A DNA stretch of 64,000 nt from the NCBI RefSeq assembly GCF_022414575.1, contig NZ_JADWYQ010000024.1, forward strand, positions 42,350 to 106,349, read 5' to 3'. This DNA comes from Streptomyces sp. MUM 178J (GTDB lineage Bacteria > Actinomycetota > Actinomycetes > Streptomycetales > Streptomycetaceae). Position 1 is the stretch's first letter. Each line of letters starts with the position of its first letter. The notes beneath the pieces were generated by a model that worked only from the letters and a program-made list of their open reading frames with translations, did no database searches and was not told the origin of the DNA. A program made the translations under genes and the position numbers. Below, one piece after another: positions 1 through 8,468 of this stretch.

Positions 1-660
1 CTCGTCGCCCACGAGGGCGTCGGCGGGGAGGCGCACCTCGTCGAGGACCAGCTCGAACTGTTTCTCGTGGGCGTGCAGCTCCATGTCGATCCGCGAACGG
101 GTGAAGCCGGGGGTCTCACGCGGGACGATGAACAGGCAGGCCTTGAGTTTCCCGGTGCGGGCGTCTTCGGTGCGGCCGACGACGAGGGTGGCGTCGGCGA
201 TGTCCACGCCGGATATGAAGACCTTGCGCCCGGTGAGAACCCAGCCGCCGTCGTCCGCGCGGCGCGCGGTGGTGGTGATGCGGTGGGAGTTCGATCCGGC
301 GTCGGGCTCGGTGATGCCGAACGCCATCGTGCGGGAGCCGTCGGCGAGGCCGGGGAGCCAGGTGCGGCGCTGTTCCTCGGTGCCGAAGCGGGCGATGACG
401 GTGCCGCAGATGGCGGGCGACACGATCATCATCAGCAGCGGGCAGCCCGCGGCCCCCAGCTCCTCCAGGACGATGGACAGCTCGGCGATGCCGCCGCCTC
501 CGCCGCCGTGCTCCTCGGGGAGGTTGACGCCGAGATAGCCGAGTTTCGCGGCCTCCGTCCACAGGGCTTCGGGGTCGCAGCCGCGGCCGTGGCGGCGGCC
601 GAGGGCGGCGACGGCGGACCGCAGCTGGGTGTGCTCTTCCGTTTCCAGGATCAGGTTCAC
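1..660 (-). CDS. acyl-CoA dehydrogenase (C-terminus off the window)
   Basis: Flavoprotein that would oxidise an acyl-CoA to the 2-enoyl-CoA. The 220 visible residues cover the N-terminal helical domain and the middle beta domain: a GGGGGG run near the end of the helical domain, then AFGITEPDAGSN, the usual FAD/substrate segment, and the VFISG strand. It starts at GTG 660, overlapping the stop of the biotin carboxylase gene by four bases (GTGA), so it is probably translationally coupled as the last visible member of the operon. Operon context with an acyl-CoA carboxylase suggests a branched-chain or terpenoid acyl-CoA substrate; that is inference. The C-terminal domain with the catalytic base is not visible. 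Confidence 0.93.
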   Translation of the reverse strand, partial: MNLILETEEHTQLRSAVAALGRRHGRGCDPEALWTEAAKLGYLGVNLPEEHGGGGGGIAELSIVLEELGAAGCPLLMMIVSPAICGTVIARFGTEEQRRTWLPGLADGSRTMAFGITEPDAGSNSHRITTTARRADDGGWVLTGRKVFISGVDIADATLVVGRTEDARTGKLKACLFIVPRETPGFTRSRIDMELHAHEKQFELVLDEVRLPADALVGDE

Positions 661-3029
661 GATGGTTCGTCCTCCTGTATGTCGTCCTGTATGTCGTCCT
701 GTATGTCGGCTTTCACGTCGGCCTTCGCTTCGGCTTTTACGCCGGCCTCTGCGCCGCCCTCCGCGCCGGTCCCCGCGTCGTCCCGTGCTTCGTCGACGAC
801 GGCGAGAAGCTCACCGACCTCGACCTGGCGGCCGGGGACGGCGTGCAGCGCGGTGAGCGTGCCGGAGGCGGGAGCATCGACGCGGTGCTCCATCTTCATG
901 GCCTCCAGCCAGACGAGCGGCTGCCCGGCCCGCACACGCGCCCCCGCCATGAGCCCTTCGCCGACGCGGACGACGGTGCCGGGCATGGGGGCGAGCAGCG
1001 AGCCGGGTTCGGTGCGGTCCTGCGGGTCGGGGAAGCGGGGGCGGACGAGGAGTGAGTGACTGCCGGTCCCGACCGAGTCGACGTACACCCGCTCCGGCGC
1101 CGCGCCGTACACGCTGACGTCGTGCCGCCGGACGACCCCGTCGATCTCCAGCCATACGGTCCGGGGTGTCACACCCGCGACGCGCACGCCCGGTTCGTCC
1201 ACGAGCGCGTACCCGCCGTCGCGGGTGCGGCGGTACCGGACGGTGTGCTCGCCGTATGTCTTCGTCTGCGGCTGCGACGGCAGATTCCGCCATGCGCCGG
1301 GGCCCGTCCCGCCCCGCCGCGCCGCGTCCGCGAGCGCGGCGGCCACCGCGGCGTGCCGCTCGCCGCCGGCGGGCGCGGTGAGCTCCGCCAGATGTCGCTC
1401 GTAGAACCCGGTGTCCATCCGTCCCTCGCGGAACTCCGGATGCTCCAGCGACCGTACGAGCATCTCCCGATTGGTCACCGGCCCGTGCACCCGCCCCCGC
1501 CGCAGCGCGTCCGCGAGCCTCCGCACGGCCTCCTCCCGGGTGGCCCCCCACGCGATCACCTTTGCCACCATGGCGTCGTAGTGCACCCCGACGGCGTCCC
1601 CCGCGGCGTATCCGGCATCCACCCGCACCCAGGGGAGGGCCGCCGGGCCCTCGCCCCCGACAACGCCCGCCGCAACCGGAACGCGCGCCGCCGGGGCGGC
1701 GGGGCGGCCCGCGGGGGCATGCGCGTCCACCGCAGCAGAAGCGTCGTCTCCGCCCACCGCGGCGTTCTCCGGCCCCGCCGGGCCGCCAGGGGTGCCGAAG
1801 CCGCCCCCGGCGCTCACCGCCGCACCCGGCGCACGCGACGCCGATCCAGCCGACAGACCCGCAACACCACCATCCGCAGCCGGCGCACCGCCCGCGCCAC
1901 GCGCGGCGGCCGGACCCGGCCAGGCGGCGGAGCCGCCAGGGGTGTCGGGGGCGGAGCCGCCGACCGACGAGGGCGGGCGGGTGGGGAAGCTCAGCGCGTG
2001 CAGCGCGCCCGACGTCGGCGTCCAGCCCCGCCCCGGATCCTCCGCGTACAGCCGCGCCTCCACCGCGTGCCCGTGCGGCGCCGGCGGGGCGTCGGGCAGC
2101 GCCGCCCCCTCCGCGAGGCGGAGTTGGAGGGCGACCAGGTCGATCCCGTACACCGCCTCCGTCACCGGGTGCTCCACCTGCAGCCGCGTGTTCATCTCCA
2201 GGAAGTGCGCCCGGCCCTCGGGCGAGACGAGGAACTCGACCGTCCCCACTCCCCGGTACCCCACCGTCCGCGCCACGCGCGCCGCCGACCCGCGCACCTC
2301 GCCGAACACCCCGTCCGGCAGCCCCGGCGCCGGGCACTCCTCGATCACCTTCTGGTGGCGGCGCTGGAGCGAGCAGTCCCGCGTGCCCAGCGCCCACACC
2401 GTGCCGAAGGCGTCCGCGGCGATCTGGACTTCGACGTGCCGGCCCCGTTCGACGTACGGCTCGACGAACACCTCGCCGTCGCCGAACGCCGACTCCGCCT
2501 CCGCCCGAGCCGCCGCCAGTTCCCGCTCCAGCAGGGGCAGTTCGCGGACGATCCGCATGCCGCGGCCGCCTCCGCCCGCCGCGGCCTTCACCAGCACCGG
2601 CAGATCGCCCTCGGTCAGCGAAGCGGGGTCCAGCGGAGCGAACCCCATCAGCTCCTTCGCCCGCGTCTTGGACGCCATCGCCTCGATCGCGGCCGGCGGC
2701 GGCCCGATCCAGACCAGTCCCGCGTCCTCGACCGCCCGCGCGAAGTCCGCGTTCTCCGACAGGAACCCGTATCCCGGGTGCACCGCGTCCGCGCCCGCCG
2801 CCAGCGCCGCCTTGACGATCAGGTCGCCGCGCAGATACGTCTCCGAGGGCGCCGCCCCCGGCAGCCGTACCGCCGTATCCGCTTCCCGCACGTGCAGCGC
2901 GCCCTCATCCGCGTCCGAGAACACCGCGACGGCAGCGATGCCCAGCTCCCGGCAGGTGCGGAAGACCCGGCAGGCGATCTCCCCGCGGTTCGCGACCAGA
3001 ACAGAACCCAGCACAGAACGAAGCACCAT
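657..3029 (-). CDS. acyl-CoA carboxylase alpha subunit (biotin carboxylase + biotin carrier)
   Basis: ATP-dependent carboxylation of its own biotin for transfer to an acyl-CoA by the beta subunit encoded just upstream. Order: biotin carboxylase N-domain (LVANRGEIACR, residues 11-21), ATP-grasp glycine loop KAAAGGGGRGM (about 148-158), biotin carboxylase C-domain, then a biotinyl domain with EAMKMEH at 709-715, so biotin should sit on Lys712. At 790 aa it is longer than the usual 650-700: residues about 351-465 are an Ala/Gly/Pro-rich insertion inside the C-domain, and the tail carries three DIQDD-type repeats. The ATP-grasp also seems a few residues short after KELM. ATG at 3029; the stop overlaps the next gene. 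Methylcrotonyl-, geranyl- or another acyl-CoA cannot be distinguished. Confidence 0.92.
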   Translation of the reverse strand: MVLRSVLGSVLVANRGEIACRVFRTCRELGIAAVAVFSDADEGALHVREADTAVRLPGAAPSETYLRGDLIVKAALAAGADAVHPGYGFLSENADFARAVEDAGLVWIGPPPAAIEAMASKTRAKELMGFAPLDPASLTEGDLPVLVKAAAGGGGRGMRIVRELPLLERELAAARAEAESAFGDGEVFVEPYVERGRHVEVQIAADAFGTVWALGTRDCSLQRRHQKVIEECPAPGLPDGVFGEVRGSAARVARTVGYRGVGTVEFLVSPEGRAHFLEMNTRLQVEHPVTEAVYGIDLVALQLRLAEGAALPDAPPAPHGHAVEARLYAEDPGRGWTPTSGALHALSFPTRPPSSVGGSAPDTPGGSAAWPGPAAARGAGGAPAADGGVAGLSAGSASRAPGAAVSAGGGFGTPGGPAGPENAAVGGDDASAAVDAHAPAGRPAAPAARVPVAAGVVGGEGPAALPWVRVDAGYAAGDAVGVHYDAMVAKVIAWGATREEAVRRLADALRRGRVHGPVTNREMLVRSLEHPEFREGRMDTGFYERHLAELTAPAGGERHAAVAAALADAARRGGTGPGAWRNLPSQPQTKTYGEHTVRYRRTRDGGYALVDEPGVRVAGVTPRTVWLEIDGVVRRHDVSVYGAAPERVYVDSVGTGSHSLLVRPRFPDPQDRTEPGSLLAPMPGTVVRVGEGLMAGARVRAGQPLVWLEAMKMEHRVDAPASGTLTALHAVPGRQVEVGELLAVVDEARDDAGTGAEGGAEAGVKAEAKADVKADIQDDIQDDIQEDEPS
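674..709. repeat. 12-bp tandem repeat, 3 copies
   Basis: Unit cctgtatgtcgt repeated three times (last copy one mismatch) inside the 3' end of the biotin carboxylase gene. On the coding strand it encodes an acidic DIQD-type tail after the biotinyl domain. The period of 12 keeps the frame. Confidence 0.9.
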
Positions 3030-3038
3030 TCCAAGCCC

Positions 3039-4682
3039 TCACATCCGGAAGACGCCGAAGCCGCCGCGCGCGCCTTCCACCGGCGCGGTGTGGATCGCCG
3101 ACAGACACAGCCCCAGCACGGTCCGCGTATCGCGCGGGTCGATCACCCCGTCGTCGTACAGCCGACCGGACAGGAACATCGGCAGCGACTCGGACTCGAT
3201 CTGCTGCTCCACCATGCTGCGGAGTGCGGCGTCGGCCTCGTCGTCATACGGCTGCCCCTTCGCCGCCGCCGACTGCCGCGCGACGATCGACAGCACGCCC
3301 GCGAGCTGCTGCGGCCCCATCACCGCCGACTTGGCGCTCGGCCAGGCGAAGAGGAAGCGGGGGTCGTAGGCGCGTCCGCACATGCCGTAGTGCCCGGCCC
3401 CGTACGACGCGCCCAGCAGCACGCTCAGATGCGGCACGCGCGAGTTCGACACCGCGTTGATCATCATCGAGCCGTGTTTGACGATCCCGCCCTGCTCGTA
3501 CTCCTTGCCGACCATGTAGCCGGTGGTGTTGTGCAGGAAGAGCAGCGGAACATCGCGCTGGTTGGCGAGCTGGATGAACTGCGCCGCCTTCTGCGACTCC
3601 TCGCTGAACAGCACGCCCTGCGCATTGGCCAGCACCCCGAGGGGATACCCGGCGAGCCGTGCCCACCCGGTCACCAGGCTCGGCCCGTACAGGGGCTTGA
3701 ACTCGTCGAACCCCGAACCACCCCACCCGTCCGATCCGTCCGAAGCGTCAGCGCCGGCAGCGCCGTCGACGCCGTCGACGATTCGCGCGATCACCTCACG
3801 CGGGTCGAAGGGGGTGCGCAGATCACCGGGGACGATGCCGAGCAGTTCCTCGGGGTCGTGCCGCGGCGGCACGACGGGATACGGCGGCGTCGGATGCGCC
3901 TTGCGCCAGTTGAGCCGGGCGACCACGCGCCGGGCCTGCCGCAGCGCGTCGGGTTCGTCGACCGCGAAGTAGTCCGCGAGTCCCGAGGTGCGGGCGTGCA
4001 TCCGCGCGCCGCCCAGGGACTCGTCGTCGCTCTCCTCGCCGGTCGCCATCTTCACCAGCGGCGGCCCGCCGAGGAAGACCTTCGACCGCTCCTCGATCAT
4101 GATGACGTGGTCGGACATGCCGGGGACGTACGCCCCGCCGGCCGTGGAGTTGCCGAAGACGACGGCGATCGTGGGTATCCCGGCGGCAGAGAGCCGGGTC
4201 AGGTCCCGGAACAGCGCCCCGCCGGGGATGAAGATCTCCTTCTGGGACGGCAGGTCCGCGCCGCCCGACTCGACGAGCGAGATACACGGCAGCCGGTTGG
4301 CGAAGGCGATCTCGTTGGCGCGCAGGGCCTTCTTCAGGGTCCAGGGGTTGGACGCTCCGCCGCGCACGGTGGGGTCGTTGGCGGTGATCACGCACTCCAC
4401 GCCCGCGACGACGCCGATGCCGGTGACCATCGACGCGCCGACCGGGTAGTCGCTGCCCCAGGCCGCGAGCGGGGACAGTTCGAGGAAGGGCGTGTCCGGG
4501 TCGAGGAGCAGCTCGACGCGTTCGCGGGCGAGCAGTTTGCCGCGGTCGCGGTGGCGGGCGCGGTACTTCTCGCCGCCGCCCGCGAGCGCTTTGGCGTGCT
4601 CGGCTTCGAGGTCGGCCAGCTTGGCGAGCATGGCCTCGCGGTTGGCGGCGTACTCGGCGCCCCTGACGTCGATGGCCGTCAC
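3039..4682 (-). CDS. acyl-CoA carboxylase beta subunit (carboxyltransferase)
   Basis: Transfers the carboxyl group from biotin to an acyl-CoA; partner of the alpha subunit that begins 9 bases downstream. The 547-residue product has the crotonase-fold halves of the family: an N-terminal part with AWGSDYPVGASMVTGIG and VFGNSTAGGAYVPGMSDH, and a C-terminal part with QNAQGVLFSEESQKAAQFI-like sequence, a GASYGAGHYGMCGRAYDP oxyanion loop and the WPSAKSAVMGPQQLAGVL stretch. This is the methylcrotonyl/geranyl-CoA carboxylase type rather than the short AccD type. GTG at 4682 chosen because it gives the normal N-terminus and overlaps the AtuA-like stop (GTGA). A short Gly/Asp/Ser insertion (DGAAGADASDGSDGWGGSG) lies mid-protein. 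Confidence 0.93.
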   Translation of the reverse strand: MTAIDVRGAEYAANREAMLAKLADLEAEHAKALAGGGEKYRARHRDRGKLLARERVELLLDPDTPFLELSPLAAWGSDYPVGASMVTGIGVVAGVECVITANDPTVRGGASNPWTLKKALRANEIAFANRLPCISLVESGGADLPSQKEIFIPGGALFRDLTRLSAAGIPTIAVVFGNSTAGGAYVPGMSDHVIMIEERSKVFLGGPPLVKMATGEESDDESLGGARMHARTSGLADYFAVDEPDALRQARRVVARLNWRKAHPTPPYPVVPPRHDPEELLGIVPGDLRTPFDPREVIARIVDGVDGAAGADASDGSDGWGGSGFDEFKPLYGPSLVTGWARLAGYPLGVLANAQGVLFSEESQKAAQFIQLANQRDVPLLFLHNTTGYMVGKEYEQGGIVKHGSMMINAVSNSRVPHLSVLLGASYGAGHYGMCGRAYDPRFLFAWPSAKSAVMGPQQLAGVLSIVARQSAAAKGQPYDDEADAALRSMVEQQIESESLPMFLSGRLYDDGVIDPRDTRTVLGLCLSAIHTAPVEGARGGFGVFRM

Positions 4683-6493
4683 AGCAGCACCTCCGGAATG
4701 TCGACGTACCGCGAACGCAGCCACTCGCCCAGTGCCTTGGCCTGCGGGTCGAAGCGGGCCTGGGCGGCGACGCCTTCGCCGAGGATGCCCTCGACCACGA
4801 AGTTGAGGGCGCGCAGATTGGGCAGGACATGGCGTACGACGACGAGTCCCGCGGTCTCCGGGAGCAGCGCGCGGAAGCGGTCCTCGGTCAGCTCGTGGGC
4901 CAGCCAGCGCCAGGCCTCGTCGGAGCGCGCCCACACCCCGACGTTGGCGTCGCCGCCCTTGTCGCCGCTGCGTGCGCCCGCGACGAGGCCCAGGGGCGCG
5001 GCCCGGCACGGTCCCGGCGGCAGCGGGTCGGGCAGCTCGGCGGACGGGCGCGCGGGGACGGACGGGCGCGCGGGGACGGACGAGTGCACGGAGGCGGGCG
5101 AGTGCACGGAGGCGGGCGAGTGCACGGAGGCGGGCGGGTGCGCCGGGGCGGCCGGCTCGGTACGGGCGGGAGGGGAGACGGCCACCCGCTCCCCGTCGGG
5201 CAGCACCGCCGTGTGCCGCGCCTCGCCCAGGTCGACGTACCGCGCCTCGAAGACGCCGTAGGGCGCGCCTTTGCCGGGCGGGGCCGTGACATGGAAGCCG
5301 GGGTAGCTGGCGAGCGCCAGCTCGACGGCCGCGCCGCTGACGGCCCGGCCCACCTTCTCCGGGTCGCCGTCGCGGACGACGAGCCGCAGATAGGCGCTGG
5401 CGCGCTCCTGGGTGTCGCCGTCCTCCCGCTCGGTGCGGGCGAGCTCCCAGCGCACATGTGCGGGCCGCTGTCTGCCGCCGTCCGCGGCGAAGGCGTCTTC
5501 GAGCTGGTCCCGGACCAGTTGGGCCTTGGCCTCGATGTCGAGTCCGGTGAGGACGAACACGACCTCGTTGCGCCAGCCGCCGATGCGGTTGAGGCCGACC
5601 TTGAGGGTGGGGGGCGGGGCCTCACCGCGTACGCCGGAGATGCGCACCCGGTCCGGCCCGTCCGGCTCCAGCCGTACGGTGTCGAGGCGGGCGGTGACGT
5701 CCGGGCCCGCGTAGCGCGCGCCGCCGGTCTCGTACAGCAGCTGCGCGGTGACGGTTCCGACGTCCACGAGGCCGCCGGTACCGGGGTGTTTGGTGATGAC
5801 GGAGGAGCCGTCGGCGCGGAGCTCGGCGAGGGGGAAGCCGGGGCGGCGCAGGGAGCGGGCGTCGTGTCCGGCGAAGAAGGCGTAGTTGCCGCCGGTGGCC
5901 TGGGTGCCGCACTCCAGCACATGGCCCGCGAGGACGGCCCCGGCGAGGGCGTCGTAGTACCCGGGGTCCTCGGGGTCCCAGCCGAAGTGGGCGGCGGCCG
6001 GGCCGGTGACCAGGGCCGCGTCCGTGACCCGGCCGGTGACCACGACATCCGCCCCGGCGCGCAGACAGGCGGCGATCCCGCCCCCGCCGAGGTAGGCGTT
6101 GGCGGTGAGCACGCCCGCGCCCCAGCGGCCGCGTGCCAGCAGGTCGTCGCCTTCGACATGGGCGACGCGGGCGGGGACGCCGAGGCGCTCGGCGAGGCCG
6201 CGCACGGCGTCGGCGAGGCCGGAGGGGTTCAGCCCGCCCGCGTTGGCGACGATGCGCACGCCGCGGTCGAGGGCGAGGCCGAGGCACTCCTCTAGCTGGC
6301 GGAGGAAGGTCTTGGCGTAGCCGAGGCGGGCGTCCTTGAGCCGGTCCCGGCCGAGGATGAGCATGGTCAGCTCGGCGAGGTAGTCCCCGGTGAGGACGTC
6401 CAGTTCGCCGCCTTCGAGCATCTCGCGCATGGCGTCGAAGCGGTCGCCGTAGAAGCCGGAGGCGTTGCCGACGCGGAGGACGGGGTCCGTCAT
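4679..6493 (-). CDS. AtuA-like (DUF1446) protein of the acyl-CoA carboxylase operon
   Basis: Homologue of AtuA, whose gene belongs to the Pseudomonas acyclic-terpene (citronellol/geranyl-CoA) utilisation cluster; its molecular role is not firmly established. 604 aa: the N-terminal domain begins VLRVGNASGFYGDRFDAM and continues with NAGGLNPSGLADAV and the VTGRVTDAALV segment; a C-terminal ferredoxin-like domain starts near ARSGDKGGDANVG. Between them is a Ser/Val/His/Pro/Ala linker built from tandem repeats (DNA 5043-5150). ATG 6493 overlaps the stop of the upstream gene (ATGA) and the 3' end overlaps the carboxyltransferase start. Together with the carboxylase and dehydrogenase this suggests catabolism of a methyl-branched or terpenoid acid. 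Confidence 0.88.
   Translation of the reverse strand: MTDPVLRVGNASGFYGDRFDAMREMLEGGELDVLTGDYLAELTMLILGRDRLKDARLGYAKTFLRQLEECLGLALDRGVRIVANAGGLNPSGLADAVRGLAERLGVPARVAHVEGDDLLARGRWGAGVLTANAYLGGGGIAACLRAGADVVVTGRVTDAALVTGPAAAHFGWDPEDPGYYDALAGAVLAGHVLECGTQATGGNYAFFAGHDARSLRRPGFPLAELRADGSSVITKHPGTGGLVDVGTVTAQLLYETGGARYAGPDVTARLDTVRLEPDGPDRVRISGVRGEAPPPTLKVGLNRIGGWRNEVVFVLTGLDIEAKAQLVRDQLEDAFAADGGRQRPAHVRWELARTEREDGDTQERASAYLRLVVRDGDPEKVGRAVSGAAVELALASYPGFHVTAPPGKGAPYGVFEARYVDLGEARHTAVLPDGERVAVSPPARTEPAAPAHPPASVHSPASVHSPASVHSSVPARPSVPARPSAELPDPLPPGPCRAAPLGLVAGARSGDKGGDANVGVWARSDEAWRWLAHELTEDRFRALLPETAGLVVVRHVLPNLRALNFVVEGILGEGVAAQARFDPQAKALGEWLRSRYVDIPEVLL
5043..5150. repeat. 18-bp tandem repeats, 6 units, in AtuA-like linker
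   Basis: Six consecutive 18-bp units: two copies of gacgggcgcgcggggacg, three close copies of ggcgagtgcacggaggcg, and one diverged copy. Being a multiple of three they extend the interdomain linker (PSVPAR and PASVHS peptide repeats) without breaking the frame. Confidence 0.92.
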
Positions 6494-7308
6494 ATCGACC
6501 CCTTCGGCGGGCGTCCGGGGCCCGCCGGTCCGGCGAACGCCTGGGCGATGTCCAGCCAGCGGTCGGCGTCCGGGCCTTCGGCGCGCAGCGCGAGGTCGGC
6601 GCGGTGGGCGCGCTGGGTGACGAGCAGGCAGAAGTCGAGGGCGGGGCCGGTCACGCGCTGGGGCGCGTCCTCGGGGCCGTACGCCCACACCTCCGTGCCG
6701 TCCGGGGCGGTCAGCTCGACGCGGAACGCGTCCGCGGGCGGGGTCAGTCCCCGTGCCCCGTACGCGTAGTCGCGGGTACGGACGCCGATGCGGGCCACAT
6801 GCCGCAGCCGTGCGGTCGGGCTGCGTACGGCTCCGAGTGCGTCTGCGATGTCCTGGCCGTGCGCCCAGGTCTCCATCAGCCGGGCGCTCGCCATGGACGC
6901 GACGCCCATGGGCGGGCCGTACCAGGGCAGCCGGGCGCCCGGCGGGGCCGCGCGCAGGGCGTGCTGCAGCCGTTCGCGCCCCTCCCGCCAGCGGGCGAGC
7001 AGTGCGTCCGGCGGCATGGCGGCCCCGGCCCGCGCGCCTTCGTCGACGAACGACTCGGGTGCGCCGAGGGCCTTTTCGACCTCGGCGGCGAAGGCGTCGG
7101 GATCGGTGGCGGCCAGCAGCGCGGCGGCGTCGGTCCAGGCCAGGTGGGCGATCTGATGGGCGACCGTCCAGCCGGGGGCGGGCGTCGCGGTGCGCCAGCG
7201 CTCGGGACTCAGCTCCGCTGCCAGCCGGTCGAGCGCATGGCTCTCCTGTCTCAGATCGTCGAGGACGGCGATGGGGACGGGCACGGCGGCGGGGACGGGA
7301 TCGGACAC
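6490..7308 (-). CDS. TIGR03084-type DinB/mycothiol-dependent-isomerase-like protein
   Basis: First gene of the acyl-CoA operon, 272 aa. The N-terminal four-helix domain has the family motif W-TVAHQIAHLAWTD (about residues 46-61), where the His residues resemble the metal site of DinB/maleylpyruvate-isomerase-like proteins, and the C-terminal part has TWAHGQDIADALG with a further metal-type His. Proteins of this type are repeatedly found beside AtuA-like and acyl-CoA carboxylase genes in actinobacteria (from general knowledge), but the reaction is unknown. GTG at 7308 chosen as the only start giving the family N-terminus. It overlaps the next gene by ATGA. The palindrome at 7368-7385 lies about 60 bp upstream. 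Confidence 0.85.
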   Translation of the reverse strand: MSDPVPAAVPVPIAVLDDLRQESHALDRLAAELSPERWRTATPAPGWTVAHQIAHLAWTDAAALLAATDPDAFAAEVEKALGAPESFVDEGARAGAAMPPDALLARWREGRERLQHALRAAPPGARLPWYGPPMGVASMASARLMETWAHGQDIADALGAVRSPTARLRHVARIGVRTRDYAYGARGLTPPADAFRVELTAPDGTEVWAYGPEDAPQRVTGPALDFCLLVTQRAHRADLALRAEGPDADRWLDIAQAFAGPAGPGRPPKGSI

Positions 7309-7367
7309 GAGGCGCTCCCTCGGGGCACGACGTCAGTGCCCCGGAGCATGGCAGCGCCGACAAAAAC

Positions 7368-7385
7368 AAGCAAGCATGCTTGCTT
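7368..7385. promoter_or_regulatory. 18-bp perfect palindrome, probable operator of the acyl-CoA operon
   Basis: aagcaagcatgcttgctt reads identically on both strands, in an AT-richer patch about 60 bp upstream of the first gene of the minus-strand operon (start 7308) and just past the 3' end of the EamA gene. Length and symmetry fit a TetR-family dimer site. No TetR gene adjoins it, so the regulator would act in trans. It has no T-tract and is not a terminator. Confidence 0.7.
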
Positions 7386-7391
7386 TGATTT

Positions 7392-8408
7392 CTAGCCCTT
7401 TCCGGCCACCTGCGTCCGCACCGCTCCCATGCTCGCCGCGATGACCAGCGTGATCGCCAACGCGTCGATGAGCGAAAGGGCCTGATGCAGCACCAGGAAC
7501 CCGGCCCCCGCGGCGATCGCCGGCTCCAGGCTCATCAGCACGGCGAAGGTGGAGGCGGGCAGACGGCGCAGGGCGAGCAGTTCGAGGGTGTAGGGCAGGA
7601 CGGACGACAGCAGTGCGACCGCGAGGCCGAGGACGAGGACGGCGGGTGTGATCAGCGTCGTCCCGGCCTCGGCGACGCCCAGCGGCAGGGTGAGCAGCGC
7701 GGCGACGCCGATGGCCAGCGCCAGGCCGTCCGCCTGCGGGAAGCGGCGGCCGGTGCGGGCGCTGAAGACGATGTACGCGGCCCACATCGAGCCCGCGGCG
7801 AGCGCGAAGGCCGCGCCGACGGGGTCGAGGCGGTCGAAGCCGCCGCCGCTGAGCAGCACCACGCCGCCCAGGGCGAGCCCGGCCCAGACGAGGTTGACCC
7901 AGCGCCGGGAGACGATGACGGAGAGGGCGAGCGGGCCGAGCACCTCGAAGGTGACGGCCGCGCCGAGGGGGATGCGGTCGGCCGCCTGGTAGAAGAGCGT
8001 GTTCATGGCCGCCATGGCCGCGCCGAACGCGACGACCGTGCCCCAGTCGGCGCGCGAGTGCCCGCGCAGCCGGGGACGGCAGACGGCGAGCATCACCAGG
8101 GCGGCGAGCCCCAGCCGCAGGGTGACGACGCCGAGGGCCCCGGCGCGCGGCATCAGCAGCACGGCGACGGCTGCGCCGAACTGCACGGACAGGGCGCCTG
8201 CTACGACGAGCGAGACGGGCCCGAGGGACGGCCCGCCGCGCCGCCCGCCCTGCCCGGCCCGCCCACTCTGGCCACCCTGCGCGCCGCGCCCGCTCTCCGT
8301 GGCCCCTGCGGGCCGTCCGGCCTGCCCCGCCTGCTGCCCCGCCTGACGGGCCGGCTGCGCGGGCCCGGCCGCACCCCTCGTCGCTGTCTCGCTGTTCACC
8401 CGCCCCAC
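7392..8408 (-). CDS. EamA/DMT-family transporter
   Basis: Inner-membrane transporter of the drug/metabolite superfamily, probably an exporter of small metabolites. After a hydrophilic Gly/Gln/Arg-rich N-terminus (about 60 residues, QAGQQAGQAGRP-like repeats) come about ten hydrophobic helices in two EamA halves; LVVAGALSVQFGAAVAVLL is the first helix, and the second half has SVLPYTLELLALRRLPAS, the usual EamA signature. The long N-terminus makes the start uncertain: GTG 8408 and GTG 8399 are both possible and neither has a strong ribosome site. Divergent from the LysR gene at 8469 across 60 bp, so likely its target. Confidence 0.9.
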   Translation of the reverse strand: MGRVNSETATRGAAGPAQPARQAGQQAGQAGRPAGATESGRGAQGGQSGRAGQGGRRGGPSLGPVSLVVAGALSVQFGAAVAVLLMPRAGALGVVTLRLGLAALVMLAVCRPRLRGHSRADWGTVVAFGAAMAAMNTLFYQAADRIPLGAAVTFEVLGPLALSVIVSRRWVNLVWAGLALGGVVLLSGGGFDRLDPVGAAFALAAGSMWAAYIVFSARTGRRFPQADGLALAIGVAALLTLPLGVAEAGTTLITPAVLVLGLAVALLSSVLPYTLELLALRRLPASTFAVLMSLEPAIAAGAGFLVLHQALSLIDALAITLVIAASMGAVRTQVAGKG

Positions 8409-8468
8409 CGTAGGGATTGCCGCGTCCGCAGTGAAATGTCTATTGGTCTGCGGTTATGCTTGTGAAGC

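Noticed and set aside
1056..5261. 1401-codon plus-strand open frame
   Set aside because: It is the complement of the carboxylase and AtuA-like genes. Its product is Arg/Pro/Gly/Ala-rich without domain sense, and the opposite strand encodes clear enzymes in the same bases.
7368..7385. Transcription terminator after the EamA gene
   Set aside because: The perfect palindrome has no loop or U-tract and its position fits the operon promoter better.
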